Shown here: positions 1 through 7,955 of the stretch, in pieces
Position numbering within the stretch: the first letter of the stretch is position 1
Layout of the letters: each line of letters starts with the position of its first letter
Assembly: GCA_036389295.1 (NCBI GenBank)
Contig: DASVQB010000063.1
Span: 40,924 to 104,923, forward strand
Direction: 5' to 3'
DNA from: AC-37 sp036389295
Lineage (GTDB): Bacteria; Actinomycetota; Thermoleophilia; Solirubrobacterales; Thermoleophilaceae
Length of the DNA: 64,000 nucleotides
Position numbers and translations under genes: made by a program
The notes under the pieces: model-generated
Told to the model about the DNA's origin: nothing
What the model saw: the letters and a program-made list of their open reading frames with translations, nothing else
Databases searched by the model: none

Positions 1-1608
1 GACCGCCGCGCCGGGACGCCCGGCGACGAGGCGACCGCGCGCCGCATGACCGCCACGTTCCGCCGCTTCGGGTTCGCCACCGCGGTGGACCGCTTCGACG
101 AGGAGGGGACGGGGCTGGTGAACGTGGTCGGCACCCGGCCCGGGCTCTCGCGGCGGCGGCTCGTGGTCGTCGCGGCGCGCGACGCGCGCTCGGTGCCCGA
201 TGCGACCGGCAGCGCCGCCGACACCGCCGCGCTGATCGAGCTCGCGCGCGTGCTCGAGGGGCGGGCGACGCGCAGGACGACGGTGCTCGCCTCGGTCGAC
301 GGCGGGACGCTGGGGGACGCCGGCGCGCGGCGGCTCGCCAGGCGGCTCGGCGAGGACCCGGCGCCGATCGACGCGGTGGTCGTGCTCTCGAACCTCGGCG
401 CGCCGCGCTCGCGCGGTCCGCTGCTCGTCGACTGGTCGAACGACGCGACGCGCGGGCGGCAGTGGCTGCGGCGCACCGCCTCCGACTCGCTGCGCAGCGA
501 GCTGGGCGACGACGGGGGCGGCCCGGGCAGCTCGCCCGCCCAGGTCTCGCGGCTCGCGTTCCCGGTCGGGGACGGCGCGCAGGGGGTCCTCATCGAGGCG
601 GGGCTGCCCGCGATCCGGCTCTCCGGCAGCGGCGAGCTGGCGCCCGCCCCGTCGCAGCGCGACCTCGACGACGTCCACGCCGAGCGCTACGGCGACCTCG
701 GCCGCTCCGCGCTGCGGCTCCTGTCCGCGCTCGACGCGGGGACGCCGCCGGAGAGGGGGCCGCGCTCGTACGTCACCGTGGCCGGCCGCGTCGCGCCGGG
801 GTGGGCCCTGGCGCTGCTCGCGATCGCGCTGATCCTGCCCGCGGCGGTCGCGTCGACGGACGCCTTCGCGCGCGCCCGGCGGCGCGGCGAGCCGGTCGTG
901 CCGTGGCTCCGCTGGCTGGCCGCCGGGATCGTCCCGTTCGTCGTCGGCCTGGGGGTCGCCGAGCTGCTCGTCCTGGTCGGGCTCGCCGACGACGCGCCGG
1001 CCGCGCCGCTCGACCCGGGCGCCGCGGAGGTCGACGGCTCGGCCGTGGGCGTCCTCGCCGCGACGATCGTCGCGATCGCCCTGACGTGGGCGGCGGTCCG
1101 CCCGCGGCTGGTGGGGAGGGTGCGAGGGGCCCCGCTCGACGCGTCCGCCCCGGGGGCCGGCGTGGCCCTCGCCCTCGTCCTCTGCGGCTTCGCCGTCGCC
1201 ACCTGGGCCGTCAACCCGTACGCCGCCCTCGCGGCGATCCTGCCGCTCCACCTGTGGACGCTCGCCGTGCTGCTCGACGTGCGGGCCCGCACGCGGGCCT
1301 GGCTCACGGTCGCGGGGCTGCTTCCCGCGGCGGCGATCGTCGCGACCTACGCGCAGCACCTCTCGCTCGGCCCGCTCCACGGCGCGTGGTACCTGTTCCT
1401 GCTCGTCACCGGCCACCACGTGGGCCTCGCGAGCGCCCTGCTCGGCTGCGTCGCGCTCGGCACGCTCGCCTCCGTGACCGCCGTGGTGCTCGCCCACGCC
1501 CGCCGCCGCACGCCGCGGCCGGCCGGACGGCCGTCCCGCGGGCGTCCGTCCGACGACCGTCCGATCGTCGGCCCCGCGGGTCCGCCGCTCGAGCGAGTGC
1601 GCCGATAA
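1..1608 (+). CDS. M28-peptidase-like membrane protein, 5' truncated
   Basis: The frame is open from the first base of the window, before the first ATG at 46. The upstream residues (DRRAGTPGDEATARR) look like the R-P-G-T-P-G-D lead-in of M28 aminopeptidase domains, so the gene starts outside the window. The first ~240 residues keep the M28 outline and the later half has about six hydrophobic segments followed by an Arg/Pro-rich tail. The usual metal ligands look lost: the AHxD position reads AARDA, the catalytic GEE position reads GGT, and the Asp expected after the later strand reads SN. It may therefore be a non-catalytic, membrane-anchored relative. Family and truncation are read from sequence; loss of activity is inference. 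Confidence 0.7.
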   Translation, partial: DRRAGTPGDEATARRMTATFRRFGFATAVDRFDEEGTGLVNVVGTRPGLSRRRLVVVAARDARSVPDATGSAADTAALIELARVLEGRATRRTTVLASVDGGTLGDAGARRLARRLGEDPAPIDAVVVLSNLGAPRSRGPLLVDWSNDATRGRQWLRRTASDSLRSELGDDGGGPGSSPAQVSRLAFPVGDGAQGVLIEAGLPAIRLSGSGELAPAPSQRDLDDVHAERYGDLGRSALRLLSALDAGTPPERGPRSYVTVAGRVAPGWALALLAIALILPAAVASTDAFARARRRGEPVVPWLRWLAAGIVPFVVGLGVAELLVLVGLADDAPAAPLDPGAAEVDGSAVGVLAATIVAIALTWAAVRPRLVGRVRGAPLDASAPGAGVALALVLCGFAVATWAVNPYAALAAILPLHLWTLAVLLDVRARTRAWLTVAGLLPAAAIVATYAQHLSLGPLHGAWYLFLLVTGHHVGLASALLGCVALGTLASVTAVVLAHARRRTPRPAGRPSRGRPSDDRPIVGPAGPPLERVRR

Positions 1609-1675
1609 CGGTCCTCCCGGCGCCGAGCGTCCGTCCCGGTGCCCGGCAGGGTCCCCGAAACGGGCGTTCCCGGGT

Positions 1676-1681
1676 TACAGT
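1676..1681 (+). promoter_or_regulatory. -10 box (TACAGT) of a leaderless FlgM-like gene
   Basis: TACAGT fits TANNNT and lies 7 nt before a GTG codon at 1689, so transcription would begin at or next to the start codon. No clear -35 box is visible. Confidence 0.45.
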
Positions 1682-1688
1682 GATGAGC

Positions 1689-1895
1689 GTGGACCGGATC
1701 GCCGACCTGAGGGAGCGCATCGCCGCCGGCCGCTACGCGGTCGACGCGCGCGCCGTGGCGGAGGCGATCGTCCGGCAGGCCGAGCCGGCGCCCGCCGGGC
1801 GGACGCGCTCAGCCGTGCTCGAAGCCCTCGAGCGCGACGTCGCCGCCGCCGGGGCCGGCGAGCCGCAGCCCGGCGCCGGCCTCGACCGTCCCTAG
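1689..1895 (+). CDS. FlgM-like anti-sigma-28 family small protein
   Basis: This 68-residue protein begins VDRIADLRERIAAGRYAVD and continues AVAEAIVRQ. This is the pattern of the FlgM C-terminal region (R-I-x-x-L-R-x-x-I-x-x-G-x-Y-x-V-D), which binds the flagellar sigma factor. The GTG at 1689 is preferred because it sits 7 nt after a -10 box; an in-frame ATG at 1683 has no ribosome binding site. No other flagellar gene is in the window, so its partner sigma factor is unknown. Its last 87 bases overlap the 3' end of thiL on the opposite strand, which is unusual. The FlgM assignment rests on the short motif only. Confidence 0.6.
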   Translation: MDRIADLRERIAAGRYAVDARAVAEAIVRQAEPAPAGRTRSAVLEALERDVAAAGAGEPQPGAGLDRP

Positions 1896-2780
1896 CCACG
1901 TCAGCCGCGTCCCCGCGGCGCGGGCGGCGCCCTCGACGGCGTCGCGTCGGGCCGGGTCGGCCGTGACGAGCAGCTCGTAGTCGTCGCCGCCGGTGGCGGC
2001 CAGCTCGGCGGGGTCGCGGCCCAGCTCGCGCGCGACGGCGCCGACGCCGGGGGCGAGCGGGAGGTCGGCCAGGCGGACCTCGACCGCCACGCCGCTCCGC
2101 TCCGCCACGTGGCCCGCGTCGGTCGCGAGTCCGTCGCTCAGGTCGATCATCGCCCCGGCGCCGGCGCGGGCGAGCGCGCGGCCGGCGTCGAGGAGCGGCT
2201 CGGGGCGGCGGTGGCGGCGGACGAGCGCCTCGCGCTCGGCGGCGCCGAGGCCGGCGCCCGCGCCGCGGAGCACGAGCAGCCCGGCCGCCGCGGCGCCCAG
2301 CTCGCCGGTCACGCCCACGAGCTGGCCCGGCCGGGCGCCGTCGCGGTACGCGAGCTCGTCCTCGCCGCCGGCCCACCCGGTGACGGAGACGGTCACCGCG
2401 AGGGCGGCGCCCGAGGAGACGTCGCCGCCCGCGAGCGTCGTGCCGGTCCGCTCCGCGAGGGCCTCGATCCCGCCGACCAGCTCGAGCGCCTCCGTCTCCG
2501 TCAGGCGGTCCGGAGCGGTCAGGGCGACGTACGCCTCCCCCGCCGCGGCCCCCATGGCCGCGAGGTCCGAGAGCCCGCGGGCGAGCGCCTTGTGGCCGAC
2601 GTCCGCCCGCGAGTGCGTCGCGAGCTCGAAGTGGACGCCCTCGACCACGGAGTCGATCGACGTGACCGCCACGCCGTCGGCGCGGACCACGGCCGCGTCG
2701 TCGCCGCTCCCCCGCAGCACCCGCGAGCCGCGGACGCCGAGCCGGCCCTGGATCGCCCGGATCAGGTCGCGCTCGACCAT
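1809..2780 (-). CDS. thiL: thiamine-monophosphate kinase
   Basis: ThiL phosphorylates thiamine monophosphate to thiamine diphosphate, the last step of cofactor synthesis. The 323-residue protein is full length. It shows the family's N-terminal GDDAAVV metal/ATP motif, SIDSVVEGVHF near residue 42, the LSDLAAMGA stretch, AGGDVSSG, MIDLSDGLATD near 210 and the C-terminal GGDDYELL motif. It starts with ATG about 12 nt downstream of a dispersed hairpin element that separates it from the glycosyltransferase gene upstream on the same strand. Its 3' end overlaps the convergent FlgM-like gene. Assignment is secure. Confidence 0.95.
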   Translation of the reverse strand: MVERDLIRAIQGRLGVRGSRVLRGSGDDAAVVRADGVAVTSIDSVVEGVHFELATHSRADVGHKALARGLSDLAAMGAAAGEAYVALTAPDRLTETEALELVGGIEALAERTGTTLAGGDVSSGAALAVTVSVTGWAGGEDELAYRDGARPGQLVGVTGELGAAAAGLLVLRGAGAGLGAAEREALVRRHRRPEPLLDAGRALARAGAGAMIDLSDGLATDAGHVAERSGVAVEVRLADLPLAPGVGAVARELGRDPAELAATGGDDYELLVTADPARRDAVEGAARAAGTRLTWLGTVEAGAGLRLAGPGGGDVALEGFEHG

Positions 2781-2787
2781 CTCACCG

Positions 2788-2832
2788 CGCTCGCTGAAGG
2801 ATTTACCGCCCTATGGGTCATGAAATGCTTCA
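2788..2832. repeat. dispersed palindromic element, copy 1
   Basis: An imperfect hairpin (2795-2832) has outer arms TGAAGGATTT and AAATGCTTCA and an inner CCC-TAT-GGG loop. It is preceded by CGCTCGCT, which is also conserved in the second copy at 32873-32917. The two copies share almost the whole 45 bp. It lies 5 bases past the stop of the glycosyltransferase gene and just before thiL, so it could end or process that transcript. There is no T-tract, so a classical rho-independent terminator is not shown. REP-like origin is inference from the two copies. Confidence 0.8.
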
Positions 2833-2837
2833 CTCGA

Positions 2838-4046
2838 CTACCTCCCGAAGTCGCCGAGGGGGATGGCGATCGGCAGCATCCACGCGCACAGCGCGACCGT
2901 CGCCCAGAGCAGGCGGCGGTCGCCCGACAGGGCCGCCAGCGGCAGGAGCCACAGCGCGTACCAGGGCACGAGCCAAGCCGACGCCGCGAGGACCGCGAGC
3001 GTGGCCCAGCCCGCCATGGCGATCGGGTCGGCGCCGCGCCAGGCGCGGCGGAGCGTCCACAGCACGACGGCCGCGAACGCGACGCCGTAGGCGGCGCGGA
3101 CCGCGTCGCGGTAGTCGAGCCGGTCGCCCGGCAGCAGCGCGCCGAGGAGCTGGGCGGTCTTGTAGGGGAAGCTCCAGCGCGAGGTCCGCCCCTGGTTCGA
3201 GCTGAGGACGCCGAGCGCGTCGAGCGCGTTGGTCCCGAAGCCGACCAGGGCCAGCGCGACGATCGCCAGGCCGACGCCCGCGGCCGCGCCGAGCGCGGCC
3301 CGCCACCGCGGCCGCGCCGCGGCCACGAGGTACGGCACCACGAGCCCCGCCGACGCCTTGAGCCCGGCGGCCGCGGTCGCGAGCGCGGACGCCGCGCGCG
3401 GCCGGCCCGCCGCGAACGCGGCCAGGCCGGCGGTCGTCGCCAGCACCACGAGGGTCTCGTTGTGGGCCCCCGCCACGTCGTGGACGAGGAGGTGCGGGTT
3501 GAGGCCCACGAACAGCGCCGGCACGACGGGGTCGCGGCCGAGCAGCCGGGCCGCCCGCCAGACCAGCGCCACGATCCCGAGCGACGACAGCGCCGCGACG
3601 ACCTTGAGCACCCAGAACGCCGCCGGCACGCCGAGCGGCGCGAGCGGGTAGGTCAGGAGCGTGAAGGCGGGGCCGTAGACGGACTCGGCGTCCTTCGAGC
3701 CGGCGAACGGGAAGACGGCGTCCGACGGCACGTCGACCGGCGCGTGGACGTAGGGGTCCAGCCCGTGCTCGGCGCCGAGCCGCGCGTAGGCGACGTACGA
3801 GAACACGTCCTGGGAGAGCAGCGGCGGGGCGAGCAGGAACAGGAGGTGCAGTCCGGCGACCGCGGCGACCGCGGCGCGGGGCGGGACGTCGGCCGCGCGC
3901 ACGAGTACGACCGCGTAGAGCAGCAGCGCGAGCCACATGCCGGCGTAGAGGAGCGGCCCGCCGAGCGGGCCGTCGGCCGCGTCGACGCCGGCGAAGCGGA
4001 GCGGTCCGAGAAGCCAGTCGGGCGAGCCGCCGGCCGTGGCGAGCAC
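2838..4046 (-). CDS. GT87-like polytopic mannosyltransferase
   Basis: The protein (402 residues from the GTG at 4046) has about ten hydrophobic segments. It carries the early loop QDVFSYVAYARLGAEHGLDP, with the acidic residue and Y-x-x-x-A typical of polyprenyl-phosphate-sugar-dependent GT-C transferases (GT87/DUF2029 group). These use lipid-linked mannose to build lipoglycans in the membrane. The frame stays open upstream of 4046 and encodes a further hydrophobic helix (LGVAALAALCLVYLALAAL), but has no ATG, GTG or TTG there. The true start is therefore uncertain and may be non-standard. It follows the penicillin-binding protein gene by 106 nt and fits a cell-envelope cluster. Sugar and acceptor are unknown. 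Confidence 0.75.
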   Translation of the reverse strand: MLATAGGSPDWLLGPLRFAGVDAADGPLGGPLLYAGMWLALLLYAVVLVRAADVPPRAAVAAVAGLHLLFLLAPPLLSQDVFSYVAYARLGAEHGLDPYVHAPVDVPSDAVFPFAGSKDAESVYGPAFTLLTYPLAPLGVPAAFWVLKVVAALSSLGIVALVWRAARLLGRDPVVPALFVGLNPHLLVHDVAGAHNETLVVLATTAGLAAFAAGRPRAASALATAAAGLKASAGLVVPYLVAAARPRWRAALGAAAGVGLAIVALALVGFGTNALDALGVLSSNQGRTSRWSFPYKTAQLLGALLPGDRLDYRDAVRAAYGVAFAAVVLWTLRRAWRGADPIAMAGWATLAVLAASAWLVPWYALWLLPLAALSGDRRLLWATVALCAWMLPIAIPLGDFGR

Positions 4047-4152
4047 GGGGTTCGAGCCGGGGGCCGCGGGCAGCGCGGCGAGCGCGAGGTAGACGAGGCA
4101 GAGGGCCGCGAGCGCGGCGACGCCGAGCCGCCCGGGGCGCGCGCCGGAGCGG

Positions 4153-6342
4153 CTAGCCGTCGTCCTTGCCGCCGTTGCCGTTTCCGCGACCGCCGCCGTT
4201 GCCGCGGCCGTTCCCGTTCCCGTTCTTGCCGCCGCCGGTGCTGGGCGGCTCGGTCGTCCGCGGCGGAGCCTGCGGCGGCTCGGCGTACAGGCGCGGGTCG
4301 TAGCCGCGGTAGTCGCCGCCGCCCGCCGAGCTCCCGCCGCCCTGGTCGCGCTGCGGGGCCCGGTAGCCGTAGTCGTAGCGGTAGCCGGACCCGCCGCTCG
4401 CGCGGCCGGTCGCCGAGTTGCGGCCGTAGAACGCGCTGAACTTCGCCGGCTGCGTCGGCGGCGGGAACGACCGGCAGTCGCGGTGCGCCGCCGACATGAA
4501 GTCGTGCCAGATCTGCGCCGGGAACGTGCCGCCCGCCACCTGGATGCCGTGGACGCTCCGCATCTCCTTGAGCGCGTTCGGGTAGCCGACCCAGACCGCC
4601 GCGGCGAGCGACGGCGTGTAGCCGGCGAACCAGGCGTCGTTGAAGTTGTCGGTCGTGCCGGTCTTGCCGGCCGCCGGGCACCCGTAGCCCGCGTGCGTCC
4701 CCGTGCCCGCCTGCACGTTCTTCTCGAGGATCTTCGTCGCCTCGTACGCGATGCCGTCCGAGATCACGCGCTTGCGCTTGGGCTTGCCGAGGTCGTCGGA
4801 CTTGCCGTTCGGGAACTCGACCCGCCTGATCGCCTTCGGCTCGCTGTACATGCCGCCGGCGGCGAGCGTCGCGTACGCGCTCGACATCTCGAGCGGCGAC
4901 ACGCCGAGCCGCAGGCCGCCGAGGCCCTCGGACGGGATCCCGTCGAGCTTGGTGCGGATGCCGAGCATCCGGGCCGTCTCGGCGACCTCCTTCGGGCCGA
5001 CGTCGACGTCGAGCTGCGCGTAGACGGTGTTGTCCGACTTCAGCGTCGCCGTGACGAGGTTCATCGGCCCGCCGTAGGTGTGCGCGTAGGTCTGGACCTT
5101 CCACGGCCCGTAGCCGGGCACGTTCAGCTGGAGCGGCTTCGACACGTAGGTGGTCGAGCGGGGGTCGATCCCCTGCCGCAGCGCCGTGACGAGCACCATC
5201 GTCTTGAACGCCGAGCCGGGCTGGCGGTGGCCCTGCGCCGCGAGGTTGAACGTGCGGTCGTCGTAGCCGCCGCTCGACGCCATCGCCTTGATGTAGCCGG
5301 TCTTCGGGTCGATCGCGACGATCGCCGAGCTGGGGTCGCCCGGCTGGTTTAGCTGGCCGTTGATCGCGCGGCGGCCGAGCTCCTGCCACTTCGGGTCGAT
5401 CGTCGTGTGGACCTTCAGCCCGCCGCGGCGGTAGACGCCGACGCCGTAGCGCTCGATCAGCTGGTCCTGCACGTAGTCGAAGAAGTACGGCTCGCGGCGC
5501 TTCGAGTAGATGTTGCTCTTCTTGAGCCCGAGCGGCTCGGCGGACGCCTCGATGGCCTCGGCCTGCGTGATGTAGCCGTTCTCCGCCATCTTCTCGAGGA
5601 CCCTGTTGCGGCGCTCGAGCGCGTCGGTCGGGTTGCGCAGCGGGTTGTAGCGGGACGGCGCCTGGGGGAGGCCGGCGAGGAGGGCGGCCTGGTTGAGGCT
5701 CAGGTCCTCGGCGTGGCGGGAGAAGAAGACCTGCGAGGCCGCCTCGATGCCGATCGCCGTGCGCCCGTCGACGGTCCCGTACGGCACGTCGTTCAGGTAC
5801 TCGCGCAGGATCCACTGCTTGCTGCGCTCGCGCTCGAGGTCGGCGGCCATCTTCGCCTCGCGGATCTTGCGCTTGATGTTGCGCTGCGGGTCCTTGATGT
5901 AGAGCGCGCGGACGAGCTGCTGGGTGATCGTCGAGCCGCCCTGCTTCGTCTTGCCGGAGGTGAGGTCCTCGGTGGCCGCGCGGACGATCGACTGGTAGTC
6001 GACGCCCTTGTGGCGGTAGAAGCGCTCGTCCTCGATGGCCACGGTGGCCTGGCGGACCACCGCCGGCATCTGGGTCCAGCCGATCGGCGTGCGGACGGTG
6101 TCGGACTGGACGTAGCCGAGCCGCGAGCCGTCGGCCGCGTAGATGACCGAGCTGGCGCCCTTGTCGATCGGCTTGAGCCTGTCGACGTCGGGCGCCGAGG
6201 CGGCGATGGCGAAGACGTAGCCGAGCGCTGAGAGCCCGGCGATCAGGAGGACGCAGACGACGACCGCGACGGCCAGCAGGGCGACGTTCCCGCGCCGGCC
6301 GCGGTTGCGTCGCTTTCGAGCCTGTCGCTGCCGGTAGGTCAC
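4153..6342 (-). CDS. class A penicillin-binding protein (GT51 plus transpeptidase)
   Basis: This bifunctional peptidoglycan synthase polymerises lipid II and cross-links stem peptides. The 729 residues comprise a basic cytoplasmic tail and one membrane helix (about 18-45). Next comes a GT51 domain with EDERFYRHKGVD (near 101) and GGSTITQQL (near 134). A transpeptidase domain follows with PGSAFK (nucleophile Ser near 373), SDN (near 434) and KTGTT (near 558). The last ~70 residues are a Gly/Asn/Arg-rich low-complexity tail ending GGKDDG. It starts with GTG. It lies 52 nt after mscS and 106 nt before the glycosyltransferase gene, all on one strand. Family assignment is firm. Confidence 0.96.
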   Translation of the reverse strand: MTYRQRQARKRRNRGRRGNVALLAVAVVVCVLLIAGLSALGYVFAIAASAPDVDRLKPIDKGASSVIYAADGSRLGYVQSDTVRTPIGWTQMPAVVRQATVAIEDERFYRHKGVDYQSIVRAATEDLTSGKTKQGGSTITQQLVRALYIKDPQRNIKRKIREAKMAADLERERSKQWILREYLNDVPYGTVDGRTAIGIEAASQVFFSRHAEDLSLNQAALLAGLPQAPSRYNPLRNPTDALERRNRVLEKMAENGYITQAEAIEASAEPLGLKKSNIYSKRREPYFFDYVQDQLIERYGVGVYRRGGLKVHTTIDPKWQELGRRAINGQLNQPGDPSSAIVAIDPKTGYIKAMASSGGYDDRTFNLAAQGHRQPGSAFKTMVLVTALRQGIDPRSTTYVSKPLQLNVPGYGPWKVQTYAHTYGGPMNLVTATLKSDNTVYAQLDVDVGPKEVAETARMLGIRTKLDGIPSEGLGGLRLGVSPLEMSSAYATLAAGGMYSEPKAIRRVEFPNGKSDDLGKPKRKRVISDGIAYEATKILEKNVQAGTGTHAGYGCPAAGKTGTTDNFNDAWFAGYTPSLAAAVWVGYPNALKEMRSVHGIQVAGGTFPAQIWHDFMSAAHRDCRSFPPPTQPAKFSAFYGRNSATGRASGGSGYRYDYGYRAPQRDQGGGSSAGGGDYRGYDPRLYAEPPQAPPRTTEPPSTGGGKNGNGNGRGNGGGRGNGNGGKDDG

Positions 6343-6394
6343 TGGCGGTGGGGGCGGCCGTGTCGCCCCGGCCGTCTGGTCGCTGGCGGGGTCG

Positions 6395-7189
6395 CTAGGC
6401 GCCGGCCCCTGAGGATAGTCCCTCGCGCCTGAGCTGTTCGAGGCAGCTGACGCGTAGTCCTGCCGCGAGGGCGCCGCGCTCGGCCGGGCTCGGCGCCCAG
6501 GCCGCGGCCACCAGCCGCACGCCGTCCTTGTCGACCTCGGCCACGTGCGCGTCGACGCCCTGCTCGGCGCCCAGCAGCCGTATCGCGCGCATCGCGTCCG
6601 CCTCGGGCGGCAGGAACAGTGACACCTCGACCCGAACGCGCGGGTCCGCGACCGTGTGGTTCTCGACGGTGTTCTGCGCGAGGCGCTCGTTCGGGACCAC
6701 CACCCGGCGGCCGTCGTCGCAGGCGATGTACGTGTAGGTGAGGCGGATGTCCTCGACGACGCCCGTGTTGCCCTCGAACGTGACGAGGTCGCCGATCCGG
6801 ATCGGCTGGCTGATCGCGATCAGGATCCCGGCGACGGCGTTCGCGAGGGTCTGACGGGCCGCGAACCCGACCACCAGGCCGAGCACCGCCGACGAGGCCA
6901 GGACGCCGGTGGCCACGCGCTTGACCGCCGCGAACTGGCTCAGCGCCAGCGCGACGCCGAGCAGGATGATCGCGGCGTAGGCCAGCCGGCGGACCAGGCG
7001 CAGCCGGGTGTCGGCGACGGGCGACATGCCGCCGGCGACGGACGTGGCGAGGTGCGCCGCGCGGCGCACCAGGGTGCGGTCGACGAGCTGGGCGAGGACC
7101 ACGGCCGCCACGACCGTGGCAACTGCCGTGATCACGTCGCGGTTGTCGGCCCAGAACGAGGCCGCCGCCGGGAGTCGGACCTCTGCCAC
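6395..7189 (-). CDS. MscS-family small-conductance mechanosensitive channel
   Basis: The 264-residue protein has three N-terminal membrane helices. The pore-lining helix reads GFAARQTLANAVAGILIAIS and is followed at once by QPIRIGD and the cytoplasmic beta domain (TFEGNTGVVEDIRLTYT, VVVPN). This is the core MscS architecture, which opens under membrane tension to release solutes during osmotic downshift. The GTG at 7189 lies 8 nt after a TACGCT -10 box, indicating a leaderless mRNA; longer upstream extensions are antisense to the HAD gene. It heads the minus-strand envelope run (PBP, glycosyltransferase, thiL). Confidence 0.9.
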   Translation of the reverse strand: MAEVRLPAAASFWADNRDVITAVATVVAAVVLAQLVDRTLVRRAAHLATSVAGGMSPVADTRLRLVRRLAYAAIILLGVALALSQFAAVKRVATGVLASSAVLGLVVGFAARQTLANAVAGILIAISQPIRIGDLVTFEGNTGVVEDIRLTYTYIACDDGRRVVVPNERLAQNTVENHTVADPRVRVEVSLFLPPEADAMRAIRLLGAEQGVDAHVAEVDKDGVRLVAAAWAPSPAERGALAAGLRVSCLEQLRREGLSSGAGA

Positions 7190-7197
7190 GGCCGCTG

Positions 7198-7203
7198 AGC
7201 GTA
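7198..7203 (-). promoter_or_regulatory. -10 box (TACGCT) of leaderless mscS
   Basis: On the minus strand TACGCT lies 8 nt upstream of the GTG at 7189, in the 42-nt divergent gap with the HAD hydrolase gene. Confidence 0.5.
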
Positions 7204-7231
7204 CGCGCGCCGCCGGAGCGAAGATGGGGGG

Positions 7232-7951
7232 ATGACGGACCGGGAGCCGAGCCGGGCGGGGGCGGCGGGCGGGCGGGCGCCGCGCGCGGTGCTGCTCGAC
7301 GCGCTGGGGACGCTCGTCGCGATGGAGCCGCCGGCGCCCCGGCTCGTCGCCGAGCTCGGCCGGCGCGGGCACCGCGTGGAGCCGCCGGCGGCCGAGGCGG
7401 CGCTCGCGGCCGAGATCGCGTACTACCGCGAGCACCACCTCGAGGGGCGCGACGCGGCGTCGCTCGACGGCCTGCGCGACCGCTGCGCCGAGGTGCTCCG
7501 CGGCGCCCTCGCGCTGCCGGGCCTCGCGCGCGCCGACGCGCGGGACGCGCTGCTGGCGTCGATCCGGTTCCGCGCGCATCCCGACGCCGCGCCGTGCCTC
7601 GCCGAGCTGCGGCGGCGCGGGCTGCGGCTCGTGGTCGCGAGCAACTGGGACTGCTCGCTGCACCGCGTGCTGGAGGAGGCCGGGCTGGCGCCCCTGGTCG
7701 ACGGCACCGTCGCGTCCGCCGAGGCGGGCGCGGCCAAGCCGGACGCGCGGCTGTTCCGGGCGGCGCTGGAGCTGGCCGGCGTCGGACCGGGGGACGCGCT
7801 GCACGTCGGCGACTCGGCCGAGGCGGACGCGATGGGCGCGCGGGCGGCGGGCATCGCGGCGGTGCTGCTGCGGCGCGACGGGGCGGCGGCGCCGGCGCCG
7901 GCCGGCGTCCCCGCGATAGCGAGCCTGGCCGAGCTGCCGGCCCTACTCTAG
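7232..7951 (+). CDS. HAD-superfamily hydrolase
   Basis: This 239-residue protein shows the four HAD motifs: nucleophile Asp in LLDALGTLV, Ser/Asn in VVASNWDCS, Lys in AAKPDARLF and acidic GDSAEADAMGA. The residue two after the nucleophile is Leu rather than the Asp of classical phosphatases (D-x-D-G-T), as in HDHD3-like and dehalogenase-type branches, so the reaction cannot be named. A helical cap domain lies between motifs I and II. ATG follows a run of G that can serve as a ribosome binding site. The next gene's promoter sits in its last codons. Confidence 0.85.
   Translation: MTDREPSRAGAAGGRAPRAVLLDALGTLVAMEPPAPRLVAELGRRGHRVEPPAAEAALAAEIAYYREHHLEGRDAASLDGLRDRCAEVLRGALALPGLARADARDALLASIRFRAHPDAAPCLAELRRRGLRLVVASNWDCSLHRVLEEAGLAPLVDGTVASAEAGAAKPDARLFRAALELAGVGPGDALHVGDSAEADAMGARAAGIAAVLLRRDGAAAPAPAGVPAIASLAELPALL
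7944..7949 (+). promoter_or_regulatory. -10 box (TACTCT) of the leaderless CPBP gene
   Basis: TACTCT lies inside the last codons of the HAD gene, 6 nt before the GTG at 7956. Confidence 0.45.
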
Positions 7952-7955
7952 GCGC

